Source: an uncultured beta proteobacterium
GTDB lineage: Bacteria; Pseudomonadota; Gammaproteobacteria; Burkholderiales; Burkholderiaceae_C
Reading direction: 5' to 3'
Assembly (NCBI GenBank): GCA_903845935.1
Contig: CAIMZI010000007.1
Coordinates: forward strand, 1-43,168
Length of the DNA: 43,168 nucleotides
The translations under genes were made by a program, and so were the position numbers. Positions within the stretch are counted from its first letter, which is position 1. Each line of letters opens with the position of its first letter. Under the pieces are notes generated by a model. That model saw nothing but the letters and a program-made list of their open reading frames with translations, was not told the origin of the DNA and did no database searches. Shown here one piece after another: positions 1-7,787 of the stretch.

Positions 1-1
1 C

Positions 2-1552
2 CTAGCCATCGCCGCCTTGCTGCTGTGCGCCAGTGCCCACGCACTGACTGCTGTTGAAGCGCAGGCAATAGCCATTGGCGAAGGCGATGCTCGGATTGAG
101 GCGCTGCATGCTGCAGCCGCCAAGCCGGATGAGAAAACCGTCGCCTTCCTACAGGCGCTCTCCGAAGACGCCGTCAAAGTCGTCGCGGGCAAACCCGTCA
201 TCGTCAATGGTGACAAGGGGCAAGACCCGGTGAGCGGCCTGACCGTGCCTCTGCCCGACAGCGCCGAAGACGTGATGAATAACAACCGCATGCACGGCGA
301 ACTCGACAATGCGCTGGCCGCACTCAAGCTGCTCTCGCCTGAAGAATCTGTGCGCCGTGCTGCCATCAAGACGCTGCAGGGCAATGTGGATGAAGGCAGC
401 TTGTTGCTGCTCGACAAGGCCTTTGCGCAGGAAGCCGTGGCCGACCTGAAGGACCAAATCGGCCTGCTGCGCGCCGCCGCCCTGCTGAGCAGCAGCGACA
501 AGGCCAAGCGCCTGCAAGCCGCTGCCCTCTTGGGCCAGAGCGCACAGGCCGCCACCAAGACGCTGCTGGTGGAACGCCTGCAGCTTGAGACCGAGCCCGA
601 CGTCAAGGGCGCGCTGCAATTCAGTCTCTCCAAGGTGGAGTCGCACCTGGCCTGGGGCGACCGCCTGGGCGCTATTTTCAGCGGCATCAGCCTGGGTAGC
701 ATTCTGTTGCTGGTGGCGCTCGGCCTGGCCATCACCTACGGCCTGATGGGCGTGATCAACATGGCCCACGGCGAGCTGATGATGATTGGCGCCTACGCCA
801 CCTATGTGGTGCAGGGCGTGTTCCAGAAATACTTTCCCGGCGCCTTTGACTGGTATTTGCTGGCCTCGGTGCCGGTGGCCTTCATGGCGTCGGCCCTGGT
901 GGGCGCAGCGCTGGAGCGCAGCGTGATCCGCTTCCTCTATGGCCGCCCGTTGGAAACCCTGCTGGCTACCTGGGGCATCAGCCTGGTGTTGATGCAGGCA
1001 GTGCGCACGATTTTTGGTGCGCAAAACGTGGGCGTGGAAAACCCCAGCTGGATGAGCGGCGGCGTGCAGTTGATGGGCAATCTTTCGCTGCCCTATAACC
1101 GGCTGGTGATCGTCGGCTTTGCGCTGTTTGTGTTGGGTGCCGTCTCCTTTCTGATCGGCAAGACGCGCCTGGGGCTGTTTGTGCGCGGCGTCACGCAAAA
1201 CCGCGCCATCGCCTCCTGCATGGGCGTCAACACCGCCCGCATTGACACCTATGCGTTTGCACTCGGTTCAGGCATTGCAGGCCTGGCCGGTTGCGCCTTG
1301 AGCCAGGTCGGCAATGTCGGCCCCGATCTGGGTCAGGGTTACATCGTCGATGCCTTCATGGTGGTGGTGCTGGGCGGTGTCGGTCAGCTGGCAGGTACCG
1401 TCTATGCGGCGCTGGGTCTGGGCATTCTCAACAAGTTTCTGGAGGGCTGGACCGGTGCCGTGCTGGCCAAGATTGCGGTGCTGATTTTCATCATCGTGTT
1501 TATTCAAAAGCGTCCCCAAGGCATCTTTGCAGTGAAGGGGAGAGAAGCATGA
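2..1552 (+). CDS. urtB: UrtB, urea ABC transporter permease (5' end cut by window edge)
   Basis: One of two membrane permeases of the UrtABCDE urea importer, a branched-chain amino acid (LivH-like) type ABC system of the inner membrane. The frame is open to the left edge, so the true start lies outside; the first visible residues are hydrophobic and end in ASAHA, like a signal peptide. About 200 soluble residues follow, an N-terminal extension typical of UrtB. Many membrane segments then begin near GSILLLVALGLAITYGLMG, with the family motif NMAHGELMMIGAY. The C-terminus (IQKRPQGIFAVKGREA) is typical of LivH/UrtB proteins. The stop overlaps the urtC start (ATGA), indicating translational coupling. 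urtA, the binding protein gene, is expected upstream of the window. Confidence 0.95.
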   Translation, partial: LAIAALLLCASAHALTAVEAQAIAIGEGDARIEALHAAAAKPDEKTVAFLQALSEDAVKVVAGKPVIVNGDKGQDPVSGLTVPLPDSAEDVMNNNRMHGELDNALAALKLLSPEESVRRAAIKTLQGNVDEGSLLLLDKAFAQEAVADLKDQIGLLRAAALLSSSDKAKRLQAAALLGQSAQAATKTLLVERLQLETEPDVKGALQFSLSKVESHLAWGDRLGAIFSGISLGSILLLVALGLAITYGLMGVINMAHGELMMIGAYATYVVQGVFQKYFPGAFDWYLLASVPVAFMASALVGAALERSVIRFLYGRPLETLLATWGISLVLMQAVRTIFGAQNVGVENPSWMSGGVQLMGNLSLPYNRLVIVGFALFVLGAVSFLIGKTRLGLFVRGVTQNRAIASCMGVNTARIDTYAFALGSGIAGLAGCALSQVGNVGPDLGQGYIVDAFMVVVLGGVGQLAGTVYAALGLGILNKFLEGWTGAVLAKIAVLIFIIVFIQKRPQGIFAVKGREA

Positions 1553-2655
1553 AAACAAGTATCCCAATGCCTACCAAGGCGCCGCTATTGAGTGGACGCG
1601 GCTGGAGCGCCTGGCTGGCTGCGCTGGCCATTCTGTGCGCGCTGGTGCCACTGCTCAATTTGGTGATTCCGGTTGGTAGCATCTTCCACATGAGCGACTT
1701 TGCGGTCGGCCTGATTGCCAAGATCATGTGCTATGCCATCTGCGCCCTGGCCATGGACCTGATCTGGGGCTATACGGGGATTTTGTCGCTGGGCCATGGT
1801 TTGTTCTTCGCGCTGGGCGGCTATGCCATGGGCATGTACCTGATGCGCCAGATCGGCCTGGACGGTAACTACAAAAGCGAGCTGCCGGACTTCATGGTGT
1901 TTCTGGATTGGAAGACGCTGCCTTGGCACTGGTTCTTTAGTGGCAGCTTTTGGTCCACGCTGATCCTGGTGGTGGTGGCGCCCGGCCTGGTGGCCCTGGT
2001 GTTTGGCTACTTTGCCTTTCGCTCGCGCATCAAGGGCGTGTACTTTTCCATCATCACCCAGGCCCTGACCTTCGCTGCCATGCTGCTGTTCTTCCGCAAC
2101 GAAACCGGCTTTGGCGGCAACAATGGCTTTACCGACTTCAAGCGCATTTTGAATATTCCGATAGCCACGCCCAGCATGCGCATGACGCTGTTTGTGTTGA
2201 CCTCGCTGACGCTGCTGTTGTTCTTTCTGTTGGGGCGCTGGCTGGTCGGCAGCAAATACGGCCGCGTGTTGCAGGCCATCCGTGACGCGGAAACCCGCGT
2301 CATGTTCAGCGGCTATTCGCCCCTTGGGTTTAAGCTGAGCATTTGGGTGCTGTCGGCCATGATGTGCGGCGTCGCCGGTGCCTTGTATGTGCCGCAGGTG
2401 GGCATCATCAACCCCAGCGAAATGAGCCCGGCCAACTCCATTGAGATCGCGATCTGGGCGGCAGTCGGTGGACGCGCCACACTGATCGGCCCCATCATCG
2501 GCGCCTTTATCGTCAACGGCGCCAAGAGCTGGTTGACGGTGGCCTATCCGGAATTCTGGCTGTACTTTTTGGGTGCGCTGTTTATTGGTGTGACGCTCTA
2601 TCTGCCCGATGGGGTGGTGGGCCTGGTGAAGAAATTGAAGGGAGGCGCCAAATGA
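1549..2655 (+). CDS. urtC: UrtC, urea ABC transporter permease
   Basis: Second membrane permease of the urea importer (LivM-like), 368 residues. The start at 1549 is chosen because ATG overlaps the urtB stop as ATGA, has the purine-rich GGGGAGAG just upstream, and gives MKTSIPMPTK followed by a first membrane helix. The frame is open further upstream, but that part lies inside urtB and is not family-like. Family motifs seen: DLIWGYTGILSLGHGLFFALGGYAMG and, near the end, WAAVGGRATLIGPIIGA (given here in pieces of the same region). Roughly eight to ten hydrophobic segments are visible. The stop overlaps the urtD start. Function follows from family and operon; the substrate, urea, is inferred from the UrtBCDE set. 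Confidence 0.95.
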   Translation: MKTSIPMPTKAPLLSGRGWSAWLAALAILCALVPLLNLVIPVGSIFHMSDFAVGLIAKIMCYAICALAMDLIWGYTGILSLGHGLFFALGGYAMGMYLMRQIGLDGNYKSELPDFMVFLDWKTLPWHWFFSGSFWSTLILVVVAPGLVALVFGYFAFRSRIKGVYFSIITQALTFAAMLLFFRNETGFGGNNGFTDFKRILNIPIATPSMRMTLFVLTSLTLLLFFLLGRWLVGSKYGRVLQAIRDAETRVMFSGYSPLGFKLSIWVLSAMMCGVAGALYVPQVGIINPSEMSPANSIEIAIWAAVGGRATLIGPIIGAFIVNGAKSWLTVAYPEFWLYFLGALFIGVTLYLPDGVVGLVKKLKGGAK

Positions 2656-3533
2656 CGCCCGATCTGTTGGAACAAGGTGCGAAGAGAGTGGAAGCGCGCA
2701 TGGCGGCACTTGCTGCCAATGTCGGAAATACCGCATCCGGTGGCCGCAGCGCAGGCTTCTCGCGCCTGAAGCTCGACAACGAGGTGGACGTCACGCACGG
2801 CCGCATCTTGTATCTGGAAAGCGTCAACGTCAGCTTCGACGGCTTCAAGGCCATCAACAACCTGTCGCTGGACATTGCACCGGGCGAGCTGCGCTGCATC
2901 ATCGGCCCCAACGGCGCGGGCAAGACCACGATGATGGACATCATCACCGGCAAGACAAGGCCCGACTCGGGCACGGTGTTCTTCGGTAGCACGATTGATC
3001 TCTTGCGCTATACCGAGCCGCAGATTGCCCAGCTCGGCATTGGCCGCAAGTTCCAGAAGCCCACGGTGTTCGAGAATTTAAGCGTATTCGAAAATCTGGA
3101 GCTGGCGTTGAAAATGGATAAGCGCGTGCCTGCCTCCATGTTCTTCAAGCTGGATTCCTCGCAGAGCGACCGCCTGGCGGAGATGCTGCACACCATCCAT
3201 CTGGCGGACAGCGTCACACGCCAAGCCGGCAATTTAAGCCACGGCCAGAAGCAGTGGCTGGAAATCGGCATGCTCCTGATGCAGGACCCCAAGCTGCTGC
3301 TGCTGGATGAGCCGGTGGCCGGCATGACCGACGAGGAAACCGAGCGCACCGCCGAACTCTTTCTGTCCCTCAAGGGCAAGCATTCGCTGATGGTGGTGGA
3401 GCATGACATGAGCTTCATCAACACGATTTCCGATATCGTGACGGTGTTGTGCGATGGCTCGGTATTGGCGCAGGGAACTCTGGCGCAGGTGCAAAGCGAT
3501 GAACGCGTGATCGAAGTCTATCTGGGTCGCTAG
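2652..3533 (+). CDS. urtD: UrtD, urea ABC transporter ATP-binding protein
   Basis: Cytoplasmic ATPase (LivG-like) powering the urea importer, 293 residues. Walker A GPNGAGKTT lies at about residues 85-93, the signature LSHGQKQWLEIGM and Walker B LLLLDEPVAGMTDEE follow, and the H-loop is VVEHDM. The ATG at 2652 overlaps the urtC stop (ATGA) and has GGAGG at 2641-2645. The ABC domain only begins at about residue 53, so there is an N-terminal extension of about 50 residues without a recognised motif; a shorter start inside the gene cannot be excluded. It is followed after two bases by urtE, the partner ATPase. Confidence 0.95.
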   Translation: MTPDLLEQGAKRVEARMAALAANVGNTASGGRSAGFSRLKLDNEVDVTHGRILYLESVNVSFDGFKAINNLSLDIAPGELRCIIGPNGAGKTTMMDIITGKTRPDSGTVFFGSTIDLLRYTEPQIAQLGIGRKFQKPTVFENLSVFENLELALKMDKRVPASMFFKLDSSQSDRLAEMLHTIHLADSVTRQAGNLSHGQKQWLEIGMLLMQDPKLLLLDEPVAGMTDEETERTAELFLSLKGKHSLMVVEHDMSFINTISDIVTVLCDGSVLAQGTLAQVQSDERVIEVYLGR

Positions 3534-3535
3534 CC

Positions 3536-4234
3536 ATGTCCATACTCGAAGTAAAAAACGTCAACCAGTACTACGGTGGCTCCCACATCCTGCGCGATGT
3601 CAGCCTGTCGGCCGAACTCGGCAAGATCACCGTGATCCTGGGTCGCAACGGCGTAGGCAAAACCACGCTGCTCAAATCCATGATGGGCCTGGTGCCGATC
3701 AAGAACGGCTCCATTGAACTCGAAGGACAGGACATCCACAAGGCCACACCGTATGAGCGGGCCAGGGCCGGCATCGGCTTCGTCCCGCAGGGAAGAGAAA
3801 TCTTCTCCAAACTCACCGTGCTGGAAAACCTGCACATGGGCCTAGCCTACAAAAAGGCCGGCACGCAGGTTCCCGAGGAACTGTATGAGCTGTTTCCCGT
3901 GCTCAAACAGATGCTGGGTCGCCGGGGTGGTGATCTGTCGGGCGGGCAGCAACAGCAGTTGGCGATTGCCCGCGCACTGGCGGCCAAGCCCAAGGTGTTG
4001 ATACTGGACGAGCCCACCGAAGGCATTCAGCCCAGCATCATCAAGGACATAGGCCGCGTCATCCGCATGCTGGCCGACAGGGGCGACATGGCCATTGTGC
4101 TGGTGGAACAGTATTACGACTTCGCCCAGGAACTGGCCGACGATTACATCGTGATGGAGCGCGGCGCCGTGCTGGCCCGTGGCAAGGGCGCAAACATGGA
4201 AGTGGACGGCGTGCGCTCCCTGGTCGCCATTTAG
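3536..4234 (+). CDS. urtE: UrtE, urea ABC transporter ATP-binding protein
   Basis: Second ATPase (LivF-like) of the urea importer, 232 residues, the usual size. Walker A is GRNGVGKTTLL near residue 37, the signature is LSGGQQQQLAIARAL, Walker B is VLILDEPTEGIQPS, and the H-loop is VLVEQYYDFA. It starts two bases after the urtD stop and is the last gene of the plus-strand urt operon. The next gene, ureD, is convergent only 18 bases downstream, and no clear terminator is visible in that gap, so transcription may run into the opposite unit. Confidence 0.95.
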   Translation: MSILEVKNVNQYYGGSHILRDVSLSAELGKITVILGRNGVGKTTLLKSMMGLVPIKNGSIELEGQDIHKATPYERARAGIGFVPQGREIFSKLTVLENLHMGLAYKKAGTQVPEELYELFPVLKQMLGRRGGDLSGGQQQQLAIARALAAKPKVLILDEPTEGIQPSIIKDIGRVIRMLADRGDMAIVLVEQYYDFAQELADDYIVMERGAVLARGKGANMEVDGVRSLVAI

Positions 4235-4252
4235 CGCTCCCCGGTTGCCTGA

Positions 4253-5083
4253 TCACATGGCCCAGATGCGCGGGTTGCAATGGGGCAGCATCCACAGCTC
4301 TTGACGCCAGGCGTTGCGAACCGCTCGCAGAAGGTGCATGGCGGGCTCCACCAGCGGGGCCAGTACGCGCACCACGACGACCTGCTTGTTGGGGCTGGTG
4401 GCACCGGCAGTCATGGCGAGTTCGCTGCCTGCAATCAAGTCGCGGGCCATGTCCAAGGCTTGCTGCTTGCGTGTACGGTCCAGCGTGCTTCCGGTGACAA
4501 AAAACAGGCTGGCCATGCAACGTGCGCCATTCAAGCCGGTGGGGCCGTCCATCAGGCGCGTGTCTGTTGCGGCGATGCGGCCCCGTTCCAGCCAGGCGCC
4601 GGGGACCTCAATGTGCTGGGCAAAACTGCCCTTCACAAAAGGCAGATTGGCATTGGGCAGGCCGAAGGCGGTGAGGTCCCAGCCCAGCAGTTCGGCACTG
4701 GGTTCCAGGTTCATGACCAGGCGGTTCTCGGCATTGCAATCGTTGTAGCAAAGGGCCTCCAGCGGCAGCCATTCCAGGCGGGAGTCGGCCTGCATGGCAA
4801 TGCGCGTGGTCTGCAGCGCCAGCGGGCCGTCCGAGCGGTAGAAGCGCGTAGCCCCCGGTGTGGTGACCAGGCCGTGTGTGCCAGTGGCCGCCTGCACCGC
4901 AATGTCCAGCGTGTCGCCGCCCACCAGACCGCCGGGCGGATGCACCAGCACGTTGTGGCAGATGGCATCGCCTTCCGGATACAGGCTTTGCAGAATGCGC
5001 AGCGGCCCGCTGTGTTCGTGGCGCGCCACCACGCGTTCGCCATGCCTCTCATAGGCCAGATTCAGATGTGCCTGCCAGGCCAT
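4253..5083 (-). CDS. ureD: UreD, urease accessory protein
   Basis: Urease maturation scaffold that with UreF and UreG delivers nickel to apo-urease in the cytoplasm; 276 residues, normal length. Family features seen: HSGPLRILQSLYPEG near the N-terminus, HNVLVHPPGGLVGGDTL, TPGATRFYRS and LEWLPLEALCYNDCNAENR. The ATG at 5083 gives MAWQAHLNLAYE with GAGG upstream. Unusually, it is the last gene of a unit with an ABC importer (permease stop 15 bases upstream) rather than the first gene of a ureDABC cluster. No urease structural gene or other accessory gene is in the window. Its proximity to urt genes fits urea use. Confidence 0.93.
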   Translation of the reverse strand: MAWQAHLNLAYERHGERVVARHEHSGPLRILQSLYPEGDAICHNVLVHPPGGLVGGDTLDIAVQAATGTHGLVTTPGATRFYRSDGPLALQTTRIAMQADSRLEWLPLEALCYNDCNAENRLVMNLEPSAELLGWDLTAFGLPNANLPFVKGSFAQHIEVPGAWLERGRIAATDTRLMDGPTGLNGARCMASLFFVTGSTLDRTRKQQALDMARDLIAGSELAMTAGATSPNKQVVVVRVLAPLVEPAMHLLRAVRNAWRQELWMLPHCNPRIWAM

Positions 5084-5098
5084 GCGTCGCCTCGGCCT

Positions 5099-5866
5099 CT
5101 AGCTGTTGTGCGCGCCGCGGTGGGCCCAGCCGGTGGTGCGGCGTTCCAGCACGCTGAAGATTTCGTACATCAGCATCGCCATGGCGCCTACCACCAAGAG
5201 GCCGGCAAAGGCCAGCCCCATCTGCATGGCCGAGCCGGCCGAGATCAGCAGGTAGCCAATGCCCTCATTGGCGGCGGTCATCTCCGACACCGTGGTGCCG
5301 ACAAAGGCCAGTGTGATCGCCACTTTCAGCGAGGCGTAAAAGTAGGGCAGTGAGCGCGGCAGGCCGACCTTGATCAACACGTCCCAGCGACGCGCGCCCA
5401 GCACGCGCAACACGTCTTCGAGCTCCGGCTCCAGCGTGGCCAGGCCGGTGGCGATGTTCACCATGATGGGAAAGAAGCTGATCAAAAACGCGGTCAGGAT
5501 GGCCGGGCCCACGCCAATGCCGAACCACACCACCAGAATCGGCACAAAGGCCGCCTTGGGCAGGGCGTTGAAGCCGGTCATCAGCGGGTACACGGCGGCA
5601 TAGGCCAGGCGCGAACTGCCGATGACAAAGCCGAGCAGCACGCCGACCACAATCGCAATGCCGAAGCCGGTCATGGTGACCCAGAAGGTGCGCCAGGCGT
5701 GCGCGGCAATGATGAGCTTGAACTCCCAGAACTGCGCGGCAATGCGCGTCGGGCTGGGGAAGATGAATTCCGACACGTCAAAGGCGCTGCAGGCAAGCTG
5801 CCAGAGCAGCACCAGAACGATGAGCAGAATCCAGGGCGACCAGGTTTGTAGTTGTTTGCTATTCAT
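5099..5866 (-). CDS. NMT1/taurine-type ABC transporter permease
   Basis: Inner-membrane permease of the SsuC/TauC/ThiX-like family, 255 residues with about six hydrophobic segments. The EAA-type loop is recognisable in LEDVLRVLGARRWDVLIKVGLP, followed by RSLPYFYASLKVAITLAFVG. The ATG overlaps the stop of the ATPase gene (ATGA), so the two are translationally coupled. It is preceded by the ATPase and binding protein genes and followed by ureD. The substrate cannot be read from the permease; the setting beside urea and purine genes suggests a nitrogenous compound, which is inference. Confidence 0.9.
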   Translation of the reverse strand: MNSKQLQTWSPWILLIVLVLLWQLACSAFDVSEFIFPSPTRIAAQFWEFKLIIAAHAWRTFWVTMTGFGIAIVVGVLLGFVIGSSRLAYAAVYPLMTGFNALPKAAFVPILVVWFGIGVGPAILTAFLISFFPIMVNIATGLATLEPELEDVLRVLGARRWDVLIKVGLPRSLPYFYASLKVAITLAFVGTTVSEMTAANEGIGYLLISAGSAMQMGLAFAGLLVVGAMAMLMYEIFSVLERRTTGWAHRGAHNS

Positions 5867-6705
5867 GGGGATGTGCTGCTGGTCGCGGCCTGGGTTGCTG
5901 TGCGGTGCGCGCCTATGTGGCCGCGCAGCTCGTGCACGATGTCGGTAAAGGCCGGCGTATAGGTCAGCTCCAGGTCGCGTGGGCGCGGTAGGTCAATGTG
6001 TTTCTTGACCACAAAGCGGCCCGGGCCCATCACATACACCGTGTCGGCCAGGAACACGCTCTCGCGCAGATCATGCGTCACCAGAATCACGTTGAACTGC
6101 TGCTCGGTCCAGAGGTCGCGCAGGATGCACCACAGGTCCTCGCGCGTGAAGGCGTCCAGCGCGCCAAAGGGCTCGTCCAGCAAGAGCATCTTGGGCTCGT
6201 GGATCAGGGCGCGGCAGATGCTGGCGCGCTGCTGCATGCCGCCGGAAAGCTGCCAGGGAAACTTGTCCTCGTAGCCGGCCAGGCCCACCTTTTGCAAGAG
6301 CTTGCGGGCCCGCTCCACATATTCGGCGCGCTTGACCTTGAAGTTGCTGCGGTAGGGCTCGACGATTTCCAGCGGCAAAAGCACGTTGTCTACCGTCGTG
6401 CGCCAGGGTAAGAGACTGGGCGCCTGAAACGCCATGCCGGAGATCTTCAGCGGGCCGGTGACCGCTTGCCCATCGATATGAATGCTGCCGCGCGTGGGCA
6501 TCTTCAGGCCCGTGGCCAGTTTCATGAAGGTGGACTTGCCGCAGCCCGAAGGACCGACGATGGCGATGAACTCCCCGCGTCGCACCTGCAGGTCAATCGC
6601 TTCCACCGCAAAGTGGTTCGCAGCCGCCAGCTCGGCGTTGTACGCCAGCCAGACGTTTTTGAAATCGACGAAGGGCTTGTCGTTTGATGGTTCAGTTGCC
6701 GCCAT
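5863..6705 (-). CDS. NMT1/taurine-type ABC transporter ATP-binding protein
   Basis: Cytoplasmic ATPase of the same importer, SsuB/TauB family, 280 residues. Walker A GPSGCGKST is at about residues 51-59, the Q-loop is MAFQAPSLLPW, the signature is LSGGMQQRASICRAL, Walker B is MLLLDEPFGALD and the H-loop is VTHDLRE. The start at 6705 (MAATEPSNDK) is chosen because its ATG overlaps the stop of the binding protein gene by one base (TAATG); a start 20 codons earlier would reach into that gene without good cause. The 3' end overlaps the permease start by four bases. Confidence 0.92.
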   Translation of the reverse strand: MAATEPSNDKPFVDFKNVWLAYNAELAAANHFAVEAIDLQVRRGEFIAIVGPSGCGKSTFMKLATGLKMPTRGSIHIDGQAVTGPLKISGMAFQAPSLLPWRTTVDNVLLPLEIVEPYRSNFKVKRAEYVERARKLLQKVGLAGYEDKFPWQLSGGMQQRASICRALIHEPKMLLLDEPFGALDAFTREDLWCILRDLWTEQQFNVILVTHDLRESVFLADTVYVMGPGRFVVKKHIDLPRPRDLELTYTPAFTDIVHELRGHIGAHRTATQAATSSTSP

Positions 6706-7736
6706 TACTTCTTGGCCGGCAGCACATTGAGCTCGGCTGCGCTGGGCAGGAAGCTGCCGTTCCACACCGCCTCCGGGTTGACGCGGGTCTTGGTGGCAAA
6801 GGCGTCCGATACCTGGCTGGCCATCAGCGCCAGGCGCGGTGCCTTGATCTGGCCGAATCCTTCAGCGCGGGCGTCCGGGCTGTTGATGGCGGTGTCGATG
6901 GCGAGCTGCAGGCGACGGGTTTCCAGCTCGACATTGATGATGCCGTCGCGCTGCTTGACGAATTCAATCGCCTCAGCCGGTTTGGCCATGGCGTCCTTCA
7001 TGCCCTTGGCCGTGGCGACCAGAAAGGCCTTGATGACTTCGGGATGTTCCTTGATGAGCTTGGGTGAGGCGATGATGGCATTGCCATACAGCTTCACGCC
7101 AAAGTCGGGGTAGGGCAGCACCACCACATCGGCGGCCTTGACGCCGCGCGCTTCCAGGTTCAAGAGCGAGGTAAAGGTAAAGCCGGTGATGGCATCGACA
7201 TCGCCGCGCGCCAGCATGGTCTCGCGCAACGGTGGGTCCATCGAGGTCCACTGGAAGCCGCTAATGCCATTGGCCTTGGCAAACACCGGGAAGGCCTTGC
7301 GCCCGGCGTCAAACACCGGTGCGCCCAGCTTCTTGCCATTCAAATCTTTGGGCGTCTTGATGCCGGATTTTTTCAGCGCCATGACCGAGGCCGGCGTGTT
7401 GTTGTAGACCATCATCACGGCCACCGGTTTGTTGGGTGCGTCTGGGTTGTTGGCGTGGAACTCCATGAGTGCGGCCAGATCGGCAAAGCCCATGTCGTAG
7501 GCGCCTGAGGCCACACGGGTGACCGCACCGCCGGAGCCATTGCCCGCGTCCACCGTGACGTCGAGCTTGGCGTCCTTGTAATAGCCCTTGGCGACCGGCG
7601 TCAGGAACAGGGCCGAGGGGCCTTCAAAACGCCAGTCCAGCTGGAACTTGATCGGTGTGTTTTGGGCCGACGCCAGACCGGCGAACCACAGGGCAAAAGA
7701 CAGGGCGCTGGCCTGGAGCACAAAACGTTTATTCAT
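6705..7736 (-). CDS. NMT1/THI5-like ABC transporter substrate-binding protein
   Basis: Periplasmic binding protein, 343 residues, with a signal peptide (MNKRFVLQASALSFALWFAG, cut likely after LASA). The mature protein opens with IKFQLDWRFEGPSALFLTPVAKG, the pattern of the NMT1/THI5-like and SsuA-type family, and contains GGAVTRVASGAYDMGFADLAAL. Related proteins carry pyrimidine precursors, sulfonates, nitrate or purine-related compounds, so the ligand is open. First gene of the importer-ureD unit. The 51 bases up to the chemoreceptor gene contain no clear terminator, so it may also be read from upstream. A GGGAA stretch before the ATG is a weak ribosome site. Confidence 0.88.
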   Translation of the reverse strand: MNKRFVLQASALSFALWFAGLASAQNTPIKFQLDWRFEGPSALFLTPVAKGYYKDAKLDVTVDAGNGSGGAVTRVASGAYDMGFADLAALMEFHANNPDAPNKPVAVMMVYNNTPASVMALKKSGIKTPKDLNGKKLGAPVFDAGRKAFPVFAKANGISGFQWTSMDPPLRETMLARGDVDAITGFTFTSLLNLEARGVKAADVVVLPYPDFGVKLYGNAIIASPKLIKEHPEVIKAFLVATAKGMKDAMAKPAEAIEFVKQRDGIINVELETRRLQLAIDTAINSPDARAEGFGQIKAPRLALMASQVSDAFATKTRVNPEAVWNGSFLPSAAELNVLPAKK

Positions 7737-7787
7737 GGCGGAGTTCCCAAAAGAGAGATGACCAGTTTAAAGCAAGAAGAGTGCCGC

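Noticed and set aside
149..1198. Long open frame on the minus strand opposite urtB
   Set aside because: Composition is Gln/His/Ala-rich, the usual shadow of a GC-rich gene on the other strand; urtB is unmistakable in its own frame.
4280..5353. Long plus-strand open frame across ureD and the permease
   Set aside because: It spans two well-supported minus-strand genes and has no recognisable motif.
7737..7787. NMT1-type (xanthine) riboswitch before the binding protein gene
   Set aside because: Considered because the gene family is a known target, but this 51-base leader shows no clear paired structure by eye; a covariance-model search would be needed.
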